Shown: piece after piece, positions 48,190-56,323 of the stretch
Layout: every line of letters begins with the position of its first letter
Position numbering within the stretch: position 1 is the stretch's first letter
NCBI GenBank assembly: GCA_902494535.1
Contig: CABUTO010000006.1
Location: forward strand, 1-64,000
DNA from: an uncultured Collinsella sp.
GTDB lineage: Bacteria; Actinomycetota; Coriobacteriia; Coriobacteriales; Coriobacteriaceae
Reading direction: 5' to 3'
DNA length: 64,000 nt
Notes under the pieces: model-generated
What the model saw: only the letters and a program-made list of their open reading frames with translations
Told to the model about the DNA's origin: nothing
Database searches by the model: none
Made by a program: the position numbers and the translations under genes

Positions 48190-49329
48190 TTAGCAGGCTA
48201 AATCGCACAGAGCATCGATAGCCGTCTCGACTTCTTCGGTCGTGTTGAAATACCCAAACGAGAAGCGAACGACACCTTGGCGCTCGGTACCTAACGCGCG
48301 GTGCATGAGCGGGGCACAATGGGCGCCGGGGCGCGTCGCAATCCCCCACCCCTGCATGAGCGCGTCCGAGATCTCGGCAGAGTCGATATCACCCACGTTG
48401 AGTGAGACGATCGCCGAGCGCATCGGCTGGTCAAACGCACCGTAGAGCGCAATGCCGGGGATTTCGCGAACACCGGCGAGGAAGCGCTCTGCAAGCGAGC
48501 GCTCATGCGCCGCAATCGCCTCAACCCCGCCTTGTGCCTCGATAAAGTCGAGACCGGCAGAAAGGCCCGCGATACCGTGACCGTTGAGCGTGCCCGCCTC
48601 AAGTCGCGTGGGCCACTCAAGCGGCTGCAGCGCATTGAAGCTGTGCACGCCCGTGCCGCCCATGGCCCACGGAGCCACGTCAACACCCTCCGCCACGGCC
48701 AGGCCGCCGGTGCCTTGAGGTCCCATGAGCCCTTTGTGGCCGGTAAAGCACACGACGTCGAGTCCCATGGCATCCATGTCAATCTTCGCCGTACCGGCAG
48801 ACTGCGAGGCATCAACGATCACAAGCGCACCTGCCGCATGGGCGATGGCAGCCACACGCGAAACGTCGACCGCGTTGCCGGTCACATTGGAGGCGTGCGT
48901 CACCACCACGGCACGCGTGCCCGGCGTGACCAACCGCTCGAGCTCATCATAGTCGAGCACGCCGCTCGCATCGCAACCCGCATGCTCAACCGTCACACCC
49001 CGCTCCGTCGCCAGGCGATTGAGCGGACGCAGCACGGAGTTGTGCTCGAGCACCGTTGTGACCACGCGGTCGCCGGGGCGCACCACCCCGTTGATGACGG
49101 TGTTGAGCGCCGCGGTGGAGTTGGGCGTAAAACAGACATGGTCAGCACGCGGGCAACCCAAAAGGCGCGCGAGCTTGGCACGGCAAGCGTGAATCGTACG
49201 AGCGGCATCGAGGGCACCCGACGTGGCGCCGCGCCCGGCATTGCCGAGCGAGCACATCGCCTGCGTCACGGCATCGATGACCGCCTGCGGCTTGTACATG
49301 GTCGTCGCCGCGTTATCTAGATAGATCAT
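48190..49329 (-). CDS. Cysteine desulfurase family protein (class V aminotransferase)
   Basis: The 379-residue PLP enzyme has MIYLDNAATTMYKPQAV at the start, CFTPNSTAALN, the PLP-lysine segment FTGHKGLMGPQGTGG (about residue 193) and a candidate catalytic cysteine in TRPGAHCAPL. It should remove sulfur (or selenium from selenocysteine) as a bound persulfide or selenide. Position directly after DUF3343, yedF and selD suggests delivery of sulfur/selenium to Mo hydroxylases or to SelD. This is not the iron-sulfur IscS, because no IscU or regulator is adjacent. The start overlaps the DUF3343 stop (ATGA), with GGGAGG upstream. Confidence 0.88.
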   Translation of the reverse strand: MIYLDNAATTMYKPQAVIDAVTQAMCSLGNAGRGATSGALDAARTIHACRAKLARLLGCPRADHVCFTPNSTAALNTVINGVVRPGDRVVTTVLEHNSVLRPLNRLATERGVTVEHAGCDASGVLDYDELERLVTPGTRAVVVTHASNVTGNAVDVSRVAAIAHAAGALVIVDASQSAGTAKIDMDAMGLDVVCFTGHKGLMGPQGTGGLAVAEGVDVAPWAMGGTGVHSFNALQPLEWPTRLEAGTLNGHGIAGLSAGLDFIEAQGGVEAIAAHERSLAERFLAGVREIPGIALYGAFDQPMRSAIVSLNVGDIDSAEISDALMQGWGIATRPGAHCAPLMHRALGTERQGVVRFSFGYFNTTEEVETAIDALCDLAC

Positions 49330-49577
49330 CGCACGACCTCCCACATATCAATCACCGTAAAGCCCTCGGTGGGAATACCCGCTGCGGTAAGCTCGGCGCG
49401 CAGCAGCTCCTCATCGGCAGGCAACGCCTTCCACGCCAAACCGCAGCCGGCAGCGACCTCCCCGGGCACGGGAATCGTTCGCCCGGGAAGGCCGCGCTCG
49501 ATGCACAGGGACTCGCAACCCATGGCGGCCGCCGTGGTGGGAAACGTGATGACAAGCGCCGGGCGCTTCTCCCTCAT
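49326..49577 (-). CDS. DUF3343 (putative Se/S carrier-like) protein, short form
   Basis: The 83-residue protein consists only of the DUF3343 domain: VITFPTTAAAMGCESLCIERG, PGRTIPVPGEVAAGCGLAWK. Three cysteines (in GCESLC and AGCGL) are shared with the longer paralogue at 22621. A role in handling selenium or sulfur is proposed for the family but not shown. The ATG at 49577 has GGAG upstream, rejecting a start 11 codons earlier. It is coupled to the desulfurase gene by a 4-bp overlap. Confidence 0.8.
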   Translation of the reverse strand: MREKRPALVITFPTTAAAMGCESLCIERGLPGRTIPVPGEVAAGCGLAWKALPADEELLRAELTAAGIPTEGFTVIDMWEVVR

Positions 49578-49596
49578 GGCAACTCCAACCAATACG

Positions 49597-50223
49597 CTAC
49601 GGGCGCACAACGCGCACAGCCTGCTCCATCTTCTCCACGATCACGTACATGTTGGTGACCTCGCCCACCGCAAGCTGGTCTTTAATACCATAGTGGTCGA
49701 GGCAGGTACCGCAGGTGAGAATCTCGACACCCTGCTCGGCCAGGCCCTTCAGGTCGTCGAGCACCGGAGAGCCCTCTACGGTGAGCTTGGCACCGCCGTT
49801 GTAGAACAGCATAGTCGCGGGCAGCCCCTCCTGCTGCGTCACGGCAAAGATGAAGGCCTTCATGAGCTTGTGGCCCAGCTCGTCGTCGCCACGGCCCATG
49901 CAGTCGGTGTAGACGGAAATGACGAGCTTGCCCTTGCCGGCGCTGGCATCACAGAAGACAGCGCCATCCTGCTCGGGATCGGCCACGGCAACGGCGCCAG
50001 AGGTCGCCACGGTCACGTGCCACTCGGCGTCAGAAACCTTCTCGACCGAGGCCGTGCAACCCTTCTCCTGCGCCATCTTGGAGATGTTCTTGACGGCGGT
50101 CTCGTTATCGACCGAGGTCACGACGGTGCCCTCGCCATCGAGCTGCTTCAGAGCTTTGAGCGTCTTGACGACGGGCAGCGGGCAGGCATCGCCCATGGCA
50201 TTGACTTCAATCTTGGTAGACAT
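49597..50223 (-). CDS. yedF: Selenium metabolism protein YedF
   Basis: The 208-residue protein joins a TusA-like domain (residues 1-75, VNAMGDACPLPVVKTLKAL with the active CPLP cysteine) to a DsrE/F-like domain (about residues 95-208, LVISVYTDCMGRGDDELGHKLM, with LTCGTCLDHYG). This fusion is typical of YedF proteins found beside selD. It may carry selenium as a perselenide. The ATG at 50223 has AAAGGAAA upstream, which rejects a longer frame. It lies 59 bp after selD. Confidence 0.9.
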   Translation of the reverse strand: MSTKIEVNAMGDACPLPVVKTLKALKQLDGEGTVVTSVDNETAVKNISKMAQEKGCTASVEKVSDAEWHVTVATSGAVAVADPEQDGAVFCDASAGKGKLVISVYTDCMGRGDDELGHKLMKAFIFAVTQQEGLPATMLFYNGGAKLTVEGSPVLDDLKGLAEQGVEILTCGTCLDHYGIKDQLAVGEVTNMYVIVEKMEQAVRVVRP

Positions 50224-50282
50224 AGTTTTTCCTTTCAAAAGGGACCGCCCAGAACAGTAGGCGGTCGCATAAACGGTTTTCC

Positions 50283-51332
50283 TTAATGCACAACGCGAAC
50301 GGCAGGACCGCCTGGCACCGGCTCGCACACGCGACCGACGACGGCGGCGATGCGACCCTCGGCATGCAGACGGCGCGCAAGCTCATCCACATCGGCAGCA
50401 GGTGCCGCGATAAGCAGGCCACCAGACGTCTGCGGATCGTACAGCGCATCCAGCATGCCCGGCTCCAGGTCCTCGTCGGCAGCCACGCGCGGGTCAAAGA
50501 AGTCCTGGTTGCGGTAGGAGCCCGCGGGGATAATGCCCAGACGCGCCATGTCGAGCACCTGGTCAAAGAGCGGTACCGCCCCCGACGCAAGCTCAACTTG
50601 CACGCCCGAGCCCTCGGCCATCTCGCACGCGTGCCCGATCAGACCAAAGCCCGTAATGTCGGTGCAGCCGTGAAGCTCAAGTCCCTCGGCCAGACGAATC
50701 GGAGCCTCGTTGAGGGTGCGCATCGAGTCAAACATGGCCGCGGCCTCGTCCTGCTCGATGAGCTCGCCCTTAATGGCCGTGGTGATAATGCCCGAGCCGA
50801 TCGCCTTGGTCAGCAGCAGAACATCGCCCACGCATGCACCGCTGTTGGCGAGCATGCGATCGAGCGCGACAAAGCCGCTCACGGACAGGCCGTACTTGGG
50901 CTCGTCGTCGTTGATGGTGTGGCCGCCCGCGATGGAGCAACCCGCCTCGACGCACTTGTCTGCGCCGCCCGCCAGAATCTGACCGGCGACCTCGACGCCC
51001 AGACAGCTCGGGATGCACAGCAAGTTCATGGCATGGCTCGGCCGCCCGCCCATGGCGTAGATGTCCGACAGCGAGTTGGCTGCGGCGATCTGGCCAAACA
51101 GGAACGGGTCGTCGACCATCGGCGGGAAGAAGTCGATGGACTGCACGAGCCCCAGGTTCTCCCCTACGCGGAAGACACTCGCATCGTCGGAGGTATCGAA
51201 CCCCACGAGCAGGTTGTCGTTATGCACATTGGGCAAGTCGCCCAGGACCTGGGCGAGGGCTCCGGGAGCCAGCTTAGCAGCTCAACCGCTCGCGGCCGTC
51301 ATAGACGTGAGCTTAATCTGATCGTCAGCCAT
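50283..51332 (-). CDS. selD: Selenophosphate synthase, itself a selenoprotein (Sec17)
   Basis: The 349-residue enzyme makes selenophosphate from selenide and ATP. Reading from the ATG at 51332, which has GAGAGGAGG upstream, codon 17 is TGA (51282-51284) in SGUAAKLAPG. This is the position of the catalytic Cys17 of E. coli SelD, with Lys20 three residues on. The frame then continues into LLVGFDTSDDASVF (ATP/metal site), DIYAMGGRPSHAMNL and GGHTINDDEPKYG. Ordinary gene calling would start it at 51236 and lose the active site. It serves Sec-tRNA synthesis by SelA and probably the labile selenium of the Mo hydroxylase. Confidence 0.96.
51239..51270 (-). promoter_or_regulatory. SECIS-like hairpins after the selD Sec codon
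   Basis: On the transcript strand GGCTC-CCG-GAGCC (51258-51270) starts 11 nt after the TGA. A second hairpin, CGCCCA-GGTCC-TGGGCG (51239-51255), carries a GGTC loop similar to fdhF but lies about 32 nt away. Either or both could be the SelB target; spacing favours the first and loop sequence the second. Confidence 0.5.
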
Positions 51333-51402
51333 CGATACCTCCTCTCATCGGTCAATCATTTTCTCCCAGTATACGCATGAATGCGAGCCTGCGACGGATG
51401 CA

Positions 51403-52167
51403 TTAATTGAGCGCCTGTGCGCGAATCGCCGCGCCGATGGCACCGGCAAAGCGAGCCTGGGGTGAGGTGGTCACCGGCGACCCCAGCAGCTCGCCCAACC
51501 GCTCCACCACGAAGGCGTTCTCGCACAGGCCGCCGGTCAGGTAGTACGGGGCGCCCGCGGCCTGCCCGGCCATGGTCACCACGCGCGAAACCACGCTGTC
51601 GATCACGCCACGCGCAATGTTCTCGCGCGGCTCACCGCGACCGATGAGGCTGATGACCTCGCTTTCGGCAAACACCGTGCACATGCTGCTGATCTTGGTA
51701 GGCTCGCCGGAACGCGCCAGGTCGGCCATCTGTTGCTGGGTAATGCCCAGGCGGTCGGCCATGATCTCCAAAAAGCGCCCCGTGCCGGCGGCGCACTTGT
51801 CGTTCATGGCAAACTTGGCCACGCGGCCACTTTTAAGCTGAATGACCTTGGTGTCCTGACCACCCACATCGATCACGGTGCCGTGGTCGCCAAACAGACG
51901 TACGGCACCGGTACCGTGGCAGGTGATCTCGGTCACGACCTTGTGCGCATAGGGCACGGCGACACGGCCGTAGCCAGTCGCGATCACGCGCACGTCGTCG
52001 GCAGCCACGTCATAGCCAGCCGCGGCAAGCTCGCCGCGCAGACGCTCGGCCGCATCGACCGACGAATATCCCGTCGGCATGACGCAGGTCCACGCAATGG
52101 CGCCATCCGTCTCCGCAACCGCAGCCTTCGCGGCCGTCGAGCCTATGTCGATACCAATGCCAACCAC
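51403..52167 (-). CDS. Acyl-CoA dehydratase activase-type ATPase (BadF/HgdC/YjiL family)
   Basis: The 254-residue ASKHA-fold ATPase couples ATP hydrolysis to low-potential electron injection into a partner. The phosphate loops are GIDIGSTAAKAAV (residues 4-16) and VIDVGGQDTKVIQL (about 98). The two 4Fe-4S cysteines, one from each monomer pair, lie in NDKCAAGTGRF and SSMCTVFAESE. The nearest partners are the two double-cubane proteins just upstream in the operon. It sits directly before selD. The exact substrate of the system is unknown. Confidence 0.88.
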   Translation of the reverse strand: MVGIGIDIGSTAAKAAVAETDGAIAWTCVMPTGYSSVDAAERLRGELAAAGYDVAADDVRVIATGYGRVAVPYAHKVVTEITCHGTGAVRLFGDHGTVIDVGGQDTKVIQLKSGRVAKFAMNDKCAAGTGRFLEIMADRLGITQQQMADLARSGEPTKISSMCTVFAESEVISLIGRGEPRENIARGVIDSVVSRVVTMAGQAAGAPYYLTGGLCENAFVVERLGELLGSPVTTSPQARFAGAIGAAIRAQALN

Positions 52168-52217
52168 GGCATCCTCCTTCTATGCGGCAAAGCGGCTGTC
52201 CCCTTGCCGCGTTCGTC

Positions 52218-53381
52218 CTACAGGGTCTCGATAAAAGCGGCGATGCGGGTCTCGATCTGGCCCATGTCACCGTTGCTGTAGTCGGTCTCGATCTTCATAT
52301 ACGGAATACCCGCACCCTCGACGGCCTCCTGCATGCGCGCGCTCTCCACGTTAAAGGTGTGGCAGGCCTGCAGCACGCTCTCCACTACCCCATCGACGTG
52401 ATACTTCTCGCACATGGCCAAGGTGTTTTCCATGCGTCCGTCGTTGGGCGTCATGACCGAGCAGTTGATATCCAGGTAGCGGTCGGCAATAGCGCGCAGG
52501 ATGTCGGGAGCCTCCGGGTCGATCATCATGGCCGCCGTGCGCTCGCCCGAGCAGTCGTCCATGCACACAACCACGCCGCCGTTGGACTCGATGGTGCGGC
52601 CAATCTTGTTGATCACGCCGCCCACCGGGCAGCCGGTAATCAGAATGCGCTTGGCATCCGCCGCAACCGGGCGCTCGCCCGCGTCGTAGGCCTCGCGCAG
52701 CTTGACAACCTTTTGCTCCAGCTGCTGCGTATAGGCCTCGATATCAAAGCTGAACGTACCGGCAAACATGGTGCTCATCAGGTCGACGCCGCTCATAGCC
52801 GCCGGCTGGTTGGCCTGCAGCGCAAACATCTCGAGCTGGGCAGCACGCAGGCGATTGCGACGACGGACGGCGACGCGCAGGTCGTCATCGGTGATAGTGA
52901 TGCCGTAGAAGTTCTCGAGCTCTTCCTTGAGCAGACGGCACTCCTCGTACCAGCCCTCACGCTCGTAGGCGCGATCGCGACCCTGCGGCAGGTGCAGAAT
53001 GTGCGTGCGCTTAAGCTCGTTGAGTAGCTCGTACATCTTCTTCTTGCCGTCGCAGGTGGTCTCGCCGATGATCATGTCGCTAAAGTACGTAAACGGGCAC
53101 TTTTGCGAATAGGCAAAACCGTACGTCGACTTGATGAGCGGGCAGAGGTTTGCCGGCAGCACCTTCTCGGCCTCGGGAATCACCTCGTCGGACGTGCCGC
53201 ACAGCGCCACGCTCGCAGCCCCCGCGGCATCGATAATCTCGAGCGGCGTGTAGCTGCACAGAAAACCGACCAGGCGATTACCCGCCTGCTTATAATCCTT
53301 GACGCGAATAAACGCCGCCTTGCGTTGCTCGTTGAACTCCTCAAACGTGGACGGCAACGGCTGCTCAATATTTTCCGACAT
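52218..53381 (-). CDS. Double-cubane cluster protein, 2-hydroxyacyl-CoA dehydratase subunit-like (second paralogue)
   Basis: The 387-residue protein belongs to the HgdB/YjiM family. Candidate cluster cysteines are in [52 protein letters not shown] and DDCSGERT. The segment [20 protein letters not shown] and the C-terminal [22 protein letters not shown] complete the family pattern. No separate alpha subunit or CoA-transferase gene is adjacent, which argues against a fermentation dehydratase. The ATG at 53381 is used; the longer open frame into the neighbouring gene is rejected. It lies 50 bp upstream of the activase gene. Confidence 0.87.
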   Translation of the reverse strand: MSENIEQPLPSTFEEFNEQRKAAFIRVKDYKQAGNRLVGFLCSYTPLEIIDAAGAASVALCGTSDEVIPEAEKVLPANLCPLIKSTYGFAYSQKCPFTYFSDMIIGETTCDGKKKMYELLNELKRTHILHLPQGRDRAYEREGWYEECRLLKEELENFYGITITDDDLRVAVRRRNRLRAAQLEMFALQANQPAAMSGVDLMSTMFAGTFSFDIEAYTQQLEQKVVKLREAYDAGERPVAADAKRILITGCPVGGVINKIGRTIESNGGVVVCMDDCSGERTAAMMIDPEAPDILRAIADRYLDINCSVMTPNDGRMENTLAMCEKYHVDGVVESVLQACHTFNVESARMQEAVEGAGIPYMKIETDYSNGDMGQIETRIAAFIETL

Positions 53382-53419
53382 ATAACTCCTTAACAAACCT
53401 TTTAACCAACCAAGGAAAC

Positions 53420-53521
53420 GGCTTTCCCAGGTGCCCGAGGTTGCCGTGAAAGAGGAGCGCCGCGTACTTTGGTATGCAAGCGATGGTTTGAACGGCAAGA
53501 TCGGGTGCTTGGGGAAGCCGC
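53420..53521 (+). promoter_or_regulatory. Long imperfect hairpin between the two double-cubane genes
   Basis: Two 29-nt arms (53420-53448 and 53493-53521) pair with 23 Watson-Crick pairs. Four of the other positions are G-T on the plus strand but A-C on the minus strand, and two are true mismatches. An RNA read from the plus strand would therefore fold better than the operon mRNA. Function is unknown. Confidence 0.6.
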
Positions 53522-53535
53522 TGGACCGGATAGCC

Positions 53536-54819
53536 CTAAATGGTTTCCAAGAAAGCCTCAATCCTGGTTTGCAGTTGGCCTGCATCCTCGCCGGCGTAGT
53601 CTGTCGTGATGTGCATAAACGGAATGCCTGCCTCCTCGGCAGCCTTCTCCACGGCAAACGACTCCATCTCGTAGAGCGTGCAGAACTGCAGAGCCACGTC
53701 GACGATGCCGTCGGCATGTAGGTCCTGGGCCATCTGGACAATGTCTTTCATACGCTGATCGTTGGGCGTAAAGACGGCGCAGTTGATCTTAAAGTAGCGC
53801 TCGGCGATGGCGTCGAGCATCTCGTCAACCGTCTCGCCGGACTCGTCGACCAGGTCCTTGTAGTAGCGCGAGCCCGTGCAGGACTCCTCGCCTACCACAA
53901 CGCCGCCGGCCTTCTCGATAAGGTTGAACAGCTTCCAGTTGGGCACGGCCATGGGCGTACCGGTGTACAGGATGCGCTTGGTCCCCTTGGGTGCCACGCC
54001 CTCGCTGGCCTCGACACGCTGCTCGCACTCAGCCGCCATATCGTTGATGGCTCCGGTCAGACGCGGTGTGTCGTCCATAAAGGCGGCCTGAACGGTCAGC
54101 AGGCTGTCGAGACCGCTGATGGGCGCAGGGTCGGCAGCGCGGGTCGCAGCGAGGCGCTGCAGGGCGCGACGCTTCTCATTGACGGCGTGGATGGCAGCCT
54201 TCAGACGCTCGGGCGTAATCTTGACGCCGCACTCTTCCTCGATCTTGGCGGCGAGTTTCTTGACCTCGGCCTTCCAGGTCACGAGCGTCGACTCGTCGTG
54301 CACGTTGGGAATATCCATGACGTACATGTTCTTTTGCGTTGCAAAGAACTCGTAGGCCTTCTTCTTGCCATCGCAGGTGTTCTCGCCTACCACCAGGTCA
54401 CTCGACTCAATGTAGGGGCAGACCTCGCCCAGCTTAAAGCCGGCAAAGCTCTTGATAAGCGGACAGGTGTTGCGCGGCAGGTGCTCCTCGACCCTATCGG
54501 CTGCCCAATCGGCACCAGAGCACAGACCCACGGGGATACCGTCGCAGGCAAGTACGATCTCCTCGGGCACGTACACGCAGAACGAACCCACGATCTTGGT
54601 GGCCTCGCCAGCCTCCTTCTTGTCGAGCATCTCCTTAATGCGGCCGCTATGGATGTTGGTGGCCACAAAGTCCAGGTAGGACGTGGACTTGGGGCGATTG
54701 TTCTGCGACAGGAACATATCGCCGTACATCTGGCCCACGGCACCCAGCAGCATGTCGTGGTCGGCAAGATTCATGCCGAGGCTCTCCCACATCGGATGGA
54801 AATCAAATTCTTCAGCCAT
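53536..54819 (-). CDS. Double-cubane cluster protein, 2-hydroxyacyl-CoA dehydratase subunit-like (first paralogue)
   Basis: The 427-residue protein is the first gene of the selenium operon. Family features are [75 protein letters not shown] and [13 protein letters not shown], followed by the [10 protein letters not shown] and [11 protein letters not shown]-terminal motifs. It differs from its neighbour by an N-terminal extension of about 65 residues. Related stand-alone proteins are known to hold a double-cubane 8Fe-9S cluster and to reduce small molecules when driven by an activase. The ATG has GAGAGGGGAAC upstream. The role here is not known. Confidence 0.87.
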   Translation of the reverse strand: MAEEFDFHPMWESLGMNLADHDMLLGAVGQMYGDMFLSQNNRPKSTSYLDFVATNIHSGRIKEMLDKKEAGEATKIVGSFCVYVPEEIVLACDGIPVGLCSGADWAADRVEEHLPRNTCPLIKSFAGFKLGEVCPYIESSDLVVGENTCDGKKKAYEFFATQKNMYVMDIPNVHDESTLVTWKAEVKKLAAKIEEECGVKITPERLKAAIHAVNEKRRALQRLAATRAADPAPISGLDSLLTVQAAFMDDTPRLTGAINDMAAECEQRVEASEGVAPKGTKRILYTGTPMAVPNWKLFNLIEKAGGVVVGEESCTGSRYYKDLVDESGETVDEMLDAIAERYFKINCAVFTPNDQRMKDIVQMAQDLHADGIVDVALQFCTLYEMESFAVEKAAEEAGIPFMHITTDYAGEDAGQLQTRIEAFLETI

Positions 54820-55249
54820 AACGGTTCCCCTCTCGAACCAAAAATGAATAGCTACGGTATTGCTGCACGGTGGGTGGCGAAAACCCAGCCGCGCCTAAAC
54901 CCGGAATTTTGGGGAACCTGCCTTGCGTTCGGTTATTTAGTTGTGCGTCGTCTCTCCCGGAGCCGTGAACATACCTGCTCATATGCGACTCCGAGCCATA
55001 TACAGGGCGCGCGCGGCAACGCGGCGAATGTATGTCGTCTGCGGCATGTGCGCACCCTCCTTTACAAGTTAAGGTCAACTATATCAACGGTCATCGACCA
55101 TGCGAACACCGTTGACATTCGTACGACAGCGTCGTGTGCCGTCGTTTAATAAATTATTATCTTGCTTGATAAGAGTTTGTCATTCCCCATTCGGCGAACG
55201 GTAAAAACAAAGCCGCCGAGGCTTATATCCCCGACGGCATTACCCGGCG
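54820..55249. other. Intergenic region upstream of the selenium operon
   Basis: These 430 bases lie between the start of the first double-cubane gene and the end of modC, both on the minus strand. The right end holds the modC terminator. The middle should contain the promoter for the selenium operon, and it has AT-rich stretches around 55145-55165 (AATAAATTATTATC). I see no credible gene and no tRNA. Confidence 0.6.
55212..55238 (-). terminator. Terminator of modABC
   Basis: On the minus strand GCCGTCGGGG pairs with CCTCGGCGGC (one G-T and one mismatch) and is followed by TTTGTTTTT. It lies 12 bp past the modC stop. Confidence 0.8.
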
Positions 55250-56320
55250 CTATCGACAAACCAAATGGATCCTGCTGGCATCAAAATGCATGCGCAGCGT
55301 CTCGCCTGCTTGCGGTAGCTCGTCGACAGGCATGCCCACTTTGTTGACCTTCCACTGCAGACGCGTGGGCGCATCGGCCCGCGGCGCATCCAACAGCACC
55401 AGGCGCTCAAAACGCGAATCGCTCACGCGCGCCACGTGCAAATCGTAGCTGTTGCGACCCCGCTCGGCACGGTTGTCCACATGGAAGTAGCTCGCACGAA
55501 TACCCAGATATGCCACGTCATCGGGAACCTCGCGACCCACGTTAAAGGTCATGCCCCAGTCGAGGGCCTCAACTTCTTCGTCGCCGATCTTGCGCGCCCG
55601 GCTTGTGTTCTTGCAGCCCGTCAGGCGCAGTGCCGCCAGCGTCTGCGGACGGCGGACCACGTCCTCGACGGAGCCGATCTCCTCCACATGCCCGTTATGC
55701 ATAACGCAGATGCGCTCGCACAGACGGCACGCCTCGTCGATATCGTGGCTCACGTAGAGCACGGTGCGGTTGCACACATCGAACAGGTCGAGCATGTTCT
55801 GCTCGAGCGCGTTCTTAAGGTAGGCATCGAGCGCACTCATGGGCTCGTCGAACATAAAGATGCCCGGGTGCGCCGCCACCATGCGCGCGAGCGCCACGCG
55901 CTGCTGCTGGCCGCCCGAGAGGCGCGCGGGATAGCGGTCGGCAAAATCGGCCAGACCGAAAATGCCCAGATAGCGCTCGGCAAGCCTTTTGCGCGCCGCG
56001 GCGTCGCCCACATCCTTTACGCCGGCGCACACGTTATCGGCCACCGTCATGTTGGGAAACAGCTGATAGTTTTGGAACAGCAGGGCGCATTTGCGCTCCT
56101 GGGGCGACAGGTTGATGCCCGCCGACGAGTCAAAAAAGGTCACACCGTTGACGACGATCTTGCCCTCGTCGGGCGTCTCCACGCCGGCAATGCAACGCAA
56201 GGTGCAGCTCTTGCCGCAACCCGAGGCACCGAGCAGCGCCACACGCTCCTCGCCGGCTTCGAGTTGGATGTCGAGGGTGAACCCCGGATAGCGCTTTTTG
56301 ATATCCAAAACGAGCGACAT
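55250..56320 (-). CDS. modC: Molybdate ABC transporter ATP-binding protein
   Basis: The 356-residue ATPase drives molybdate import. Walker A is GASGCGKSCTL (residues about 32-42), the signature is RLSGGQQQRVALARM, and Walker B is GIFMFDEPMSALD with the H-loop in LYVSHDIDEA. The C-terminal 130 residues (from EVEALDWG) match a TOBE/MOP-like oxyanion-sensing domain, as in ModC. It lies 3 bp after modB with GGGAGG before the start codon. Confidence 0.92.
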   Translation of the reverse strand: MSLVLDIKKRYPGFTLDIQLEAGEERVALLGASGCGKSCTLRCIAGVETPDEGKIVVNGVTFFDSSAGINLSPQERKCALLFQNYQLFPNMTVADNVCAGVKDVGDAAARKRLAERYLGIFGLADFADRYPARLSGGQQQRVALARMVAAHPGIFMFDEPMSALDAYLKNALEQNMLDLFDVCNRTVLYVSHDIDEACRLCERICVMHNGHVEEIGSVEDVVRRPQTLAALRLTGCKNTSRARKIGDEEVEALDWGMTFNVGREVPDDVAYLGIRASYFHVDNRAERGRNSYDLHVARVSDSRFERLVLLDAPRADAPTRLQWKVNKVGMPVDELPQAGETLRMHFDASRIHLVCR

Positions 56321-56323
56321 AGC

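Noticed and set aside
52218..54819. A 2-hydroxyglutaryl-CoA or similar fermentation dehydratase
   Set aside because: No CoA-transferase, 2-hydroxyacid dehydrogenase or electron-transfer flavoprotein genes are adjacent; the neighbours are selenium genes.
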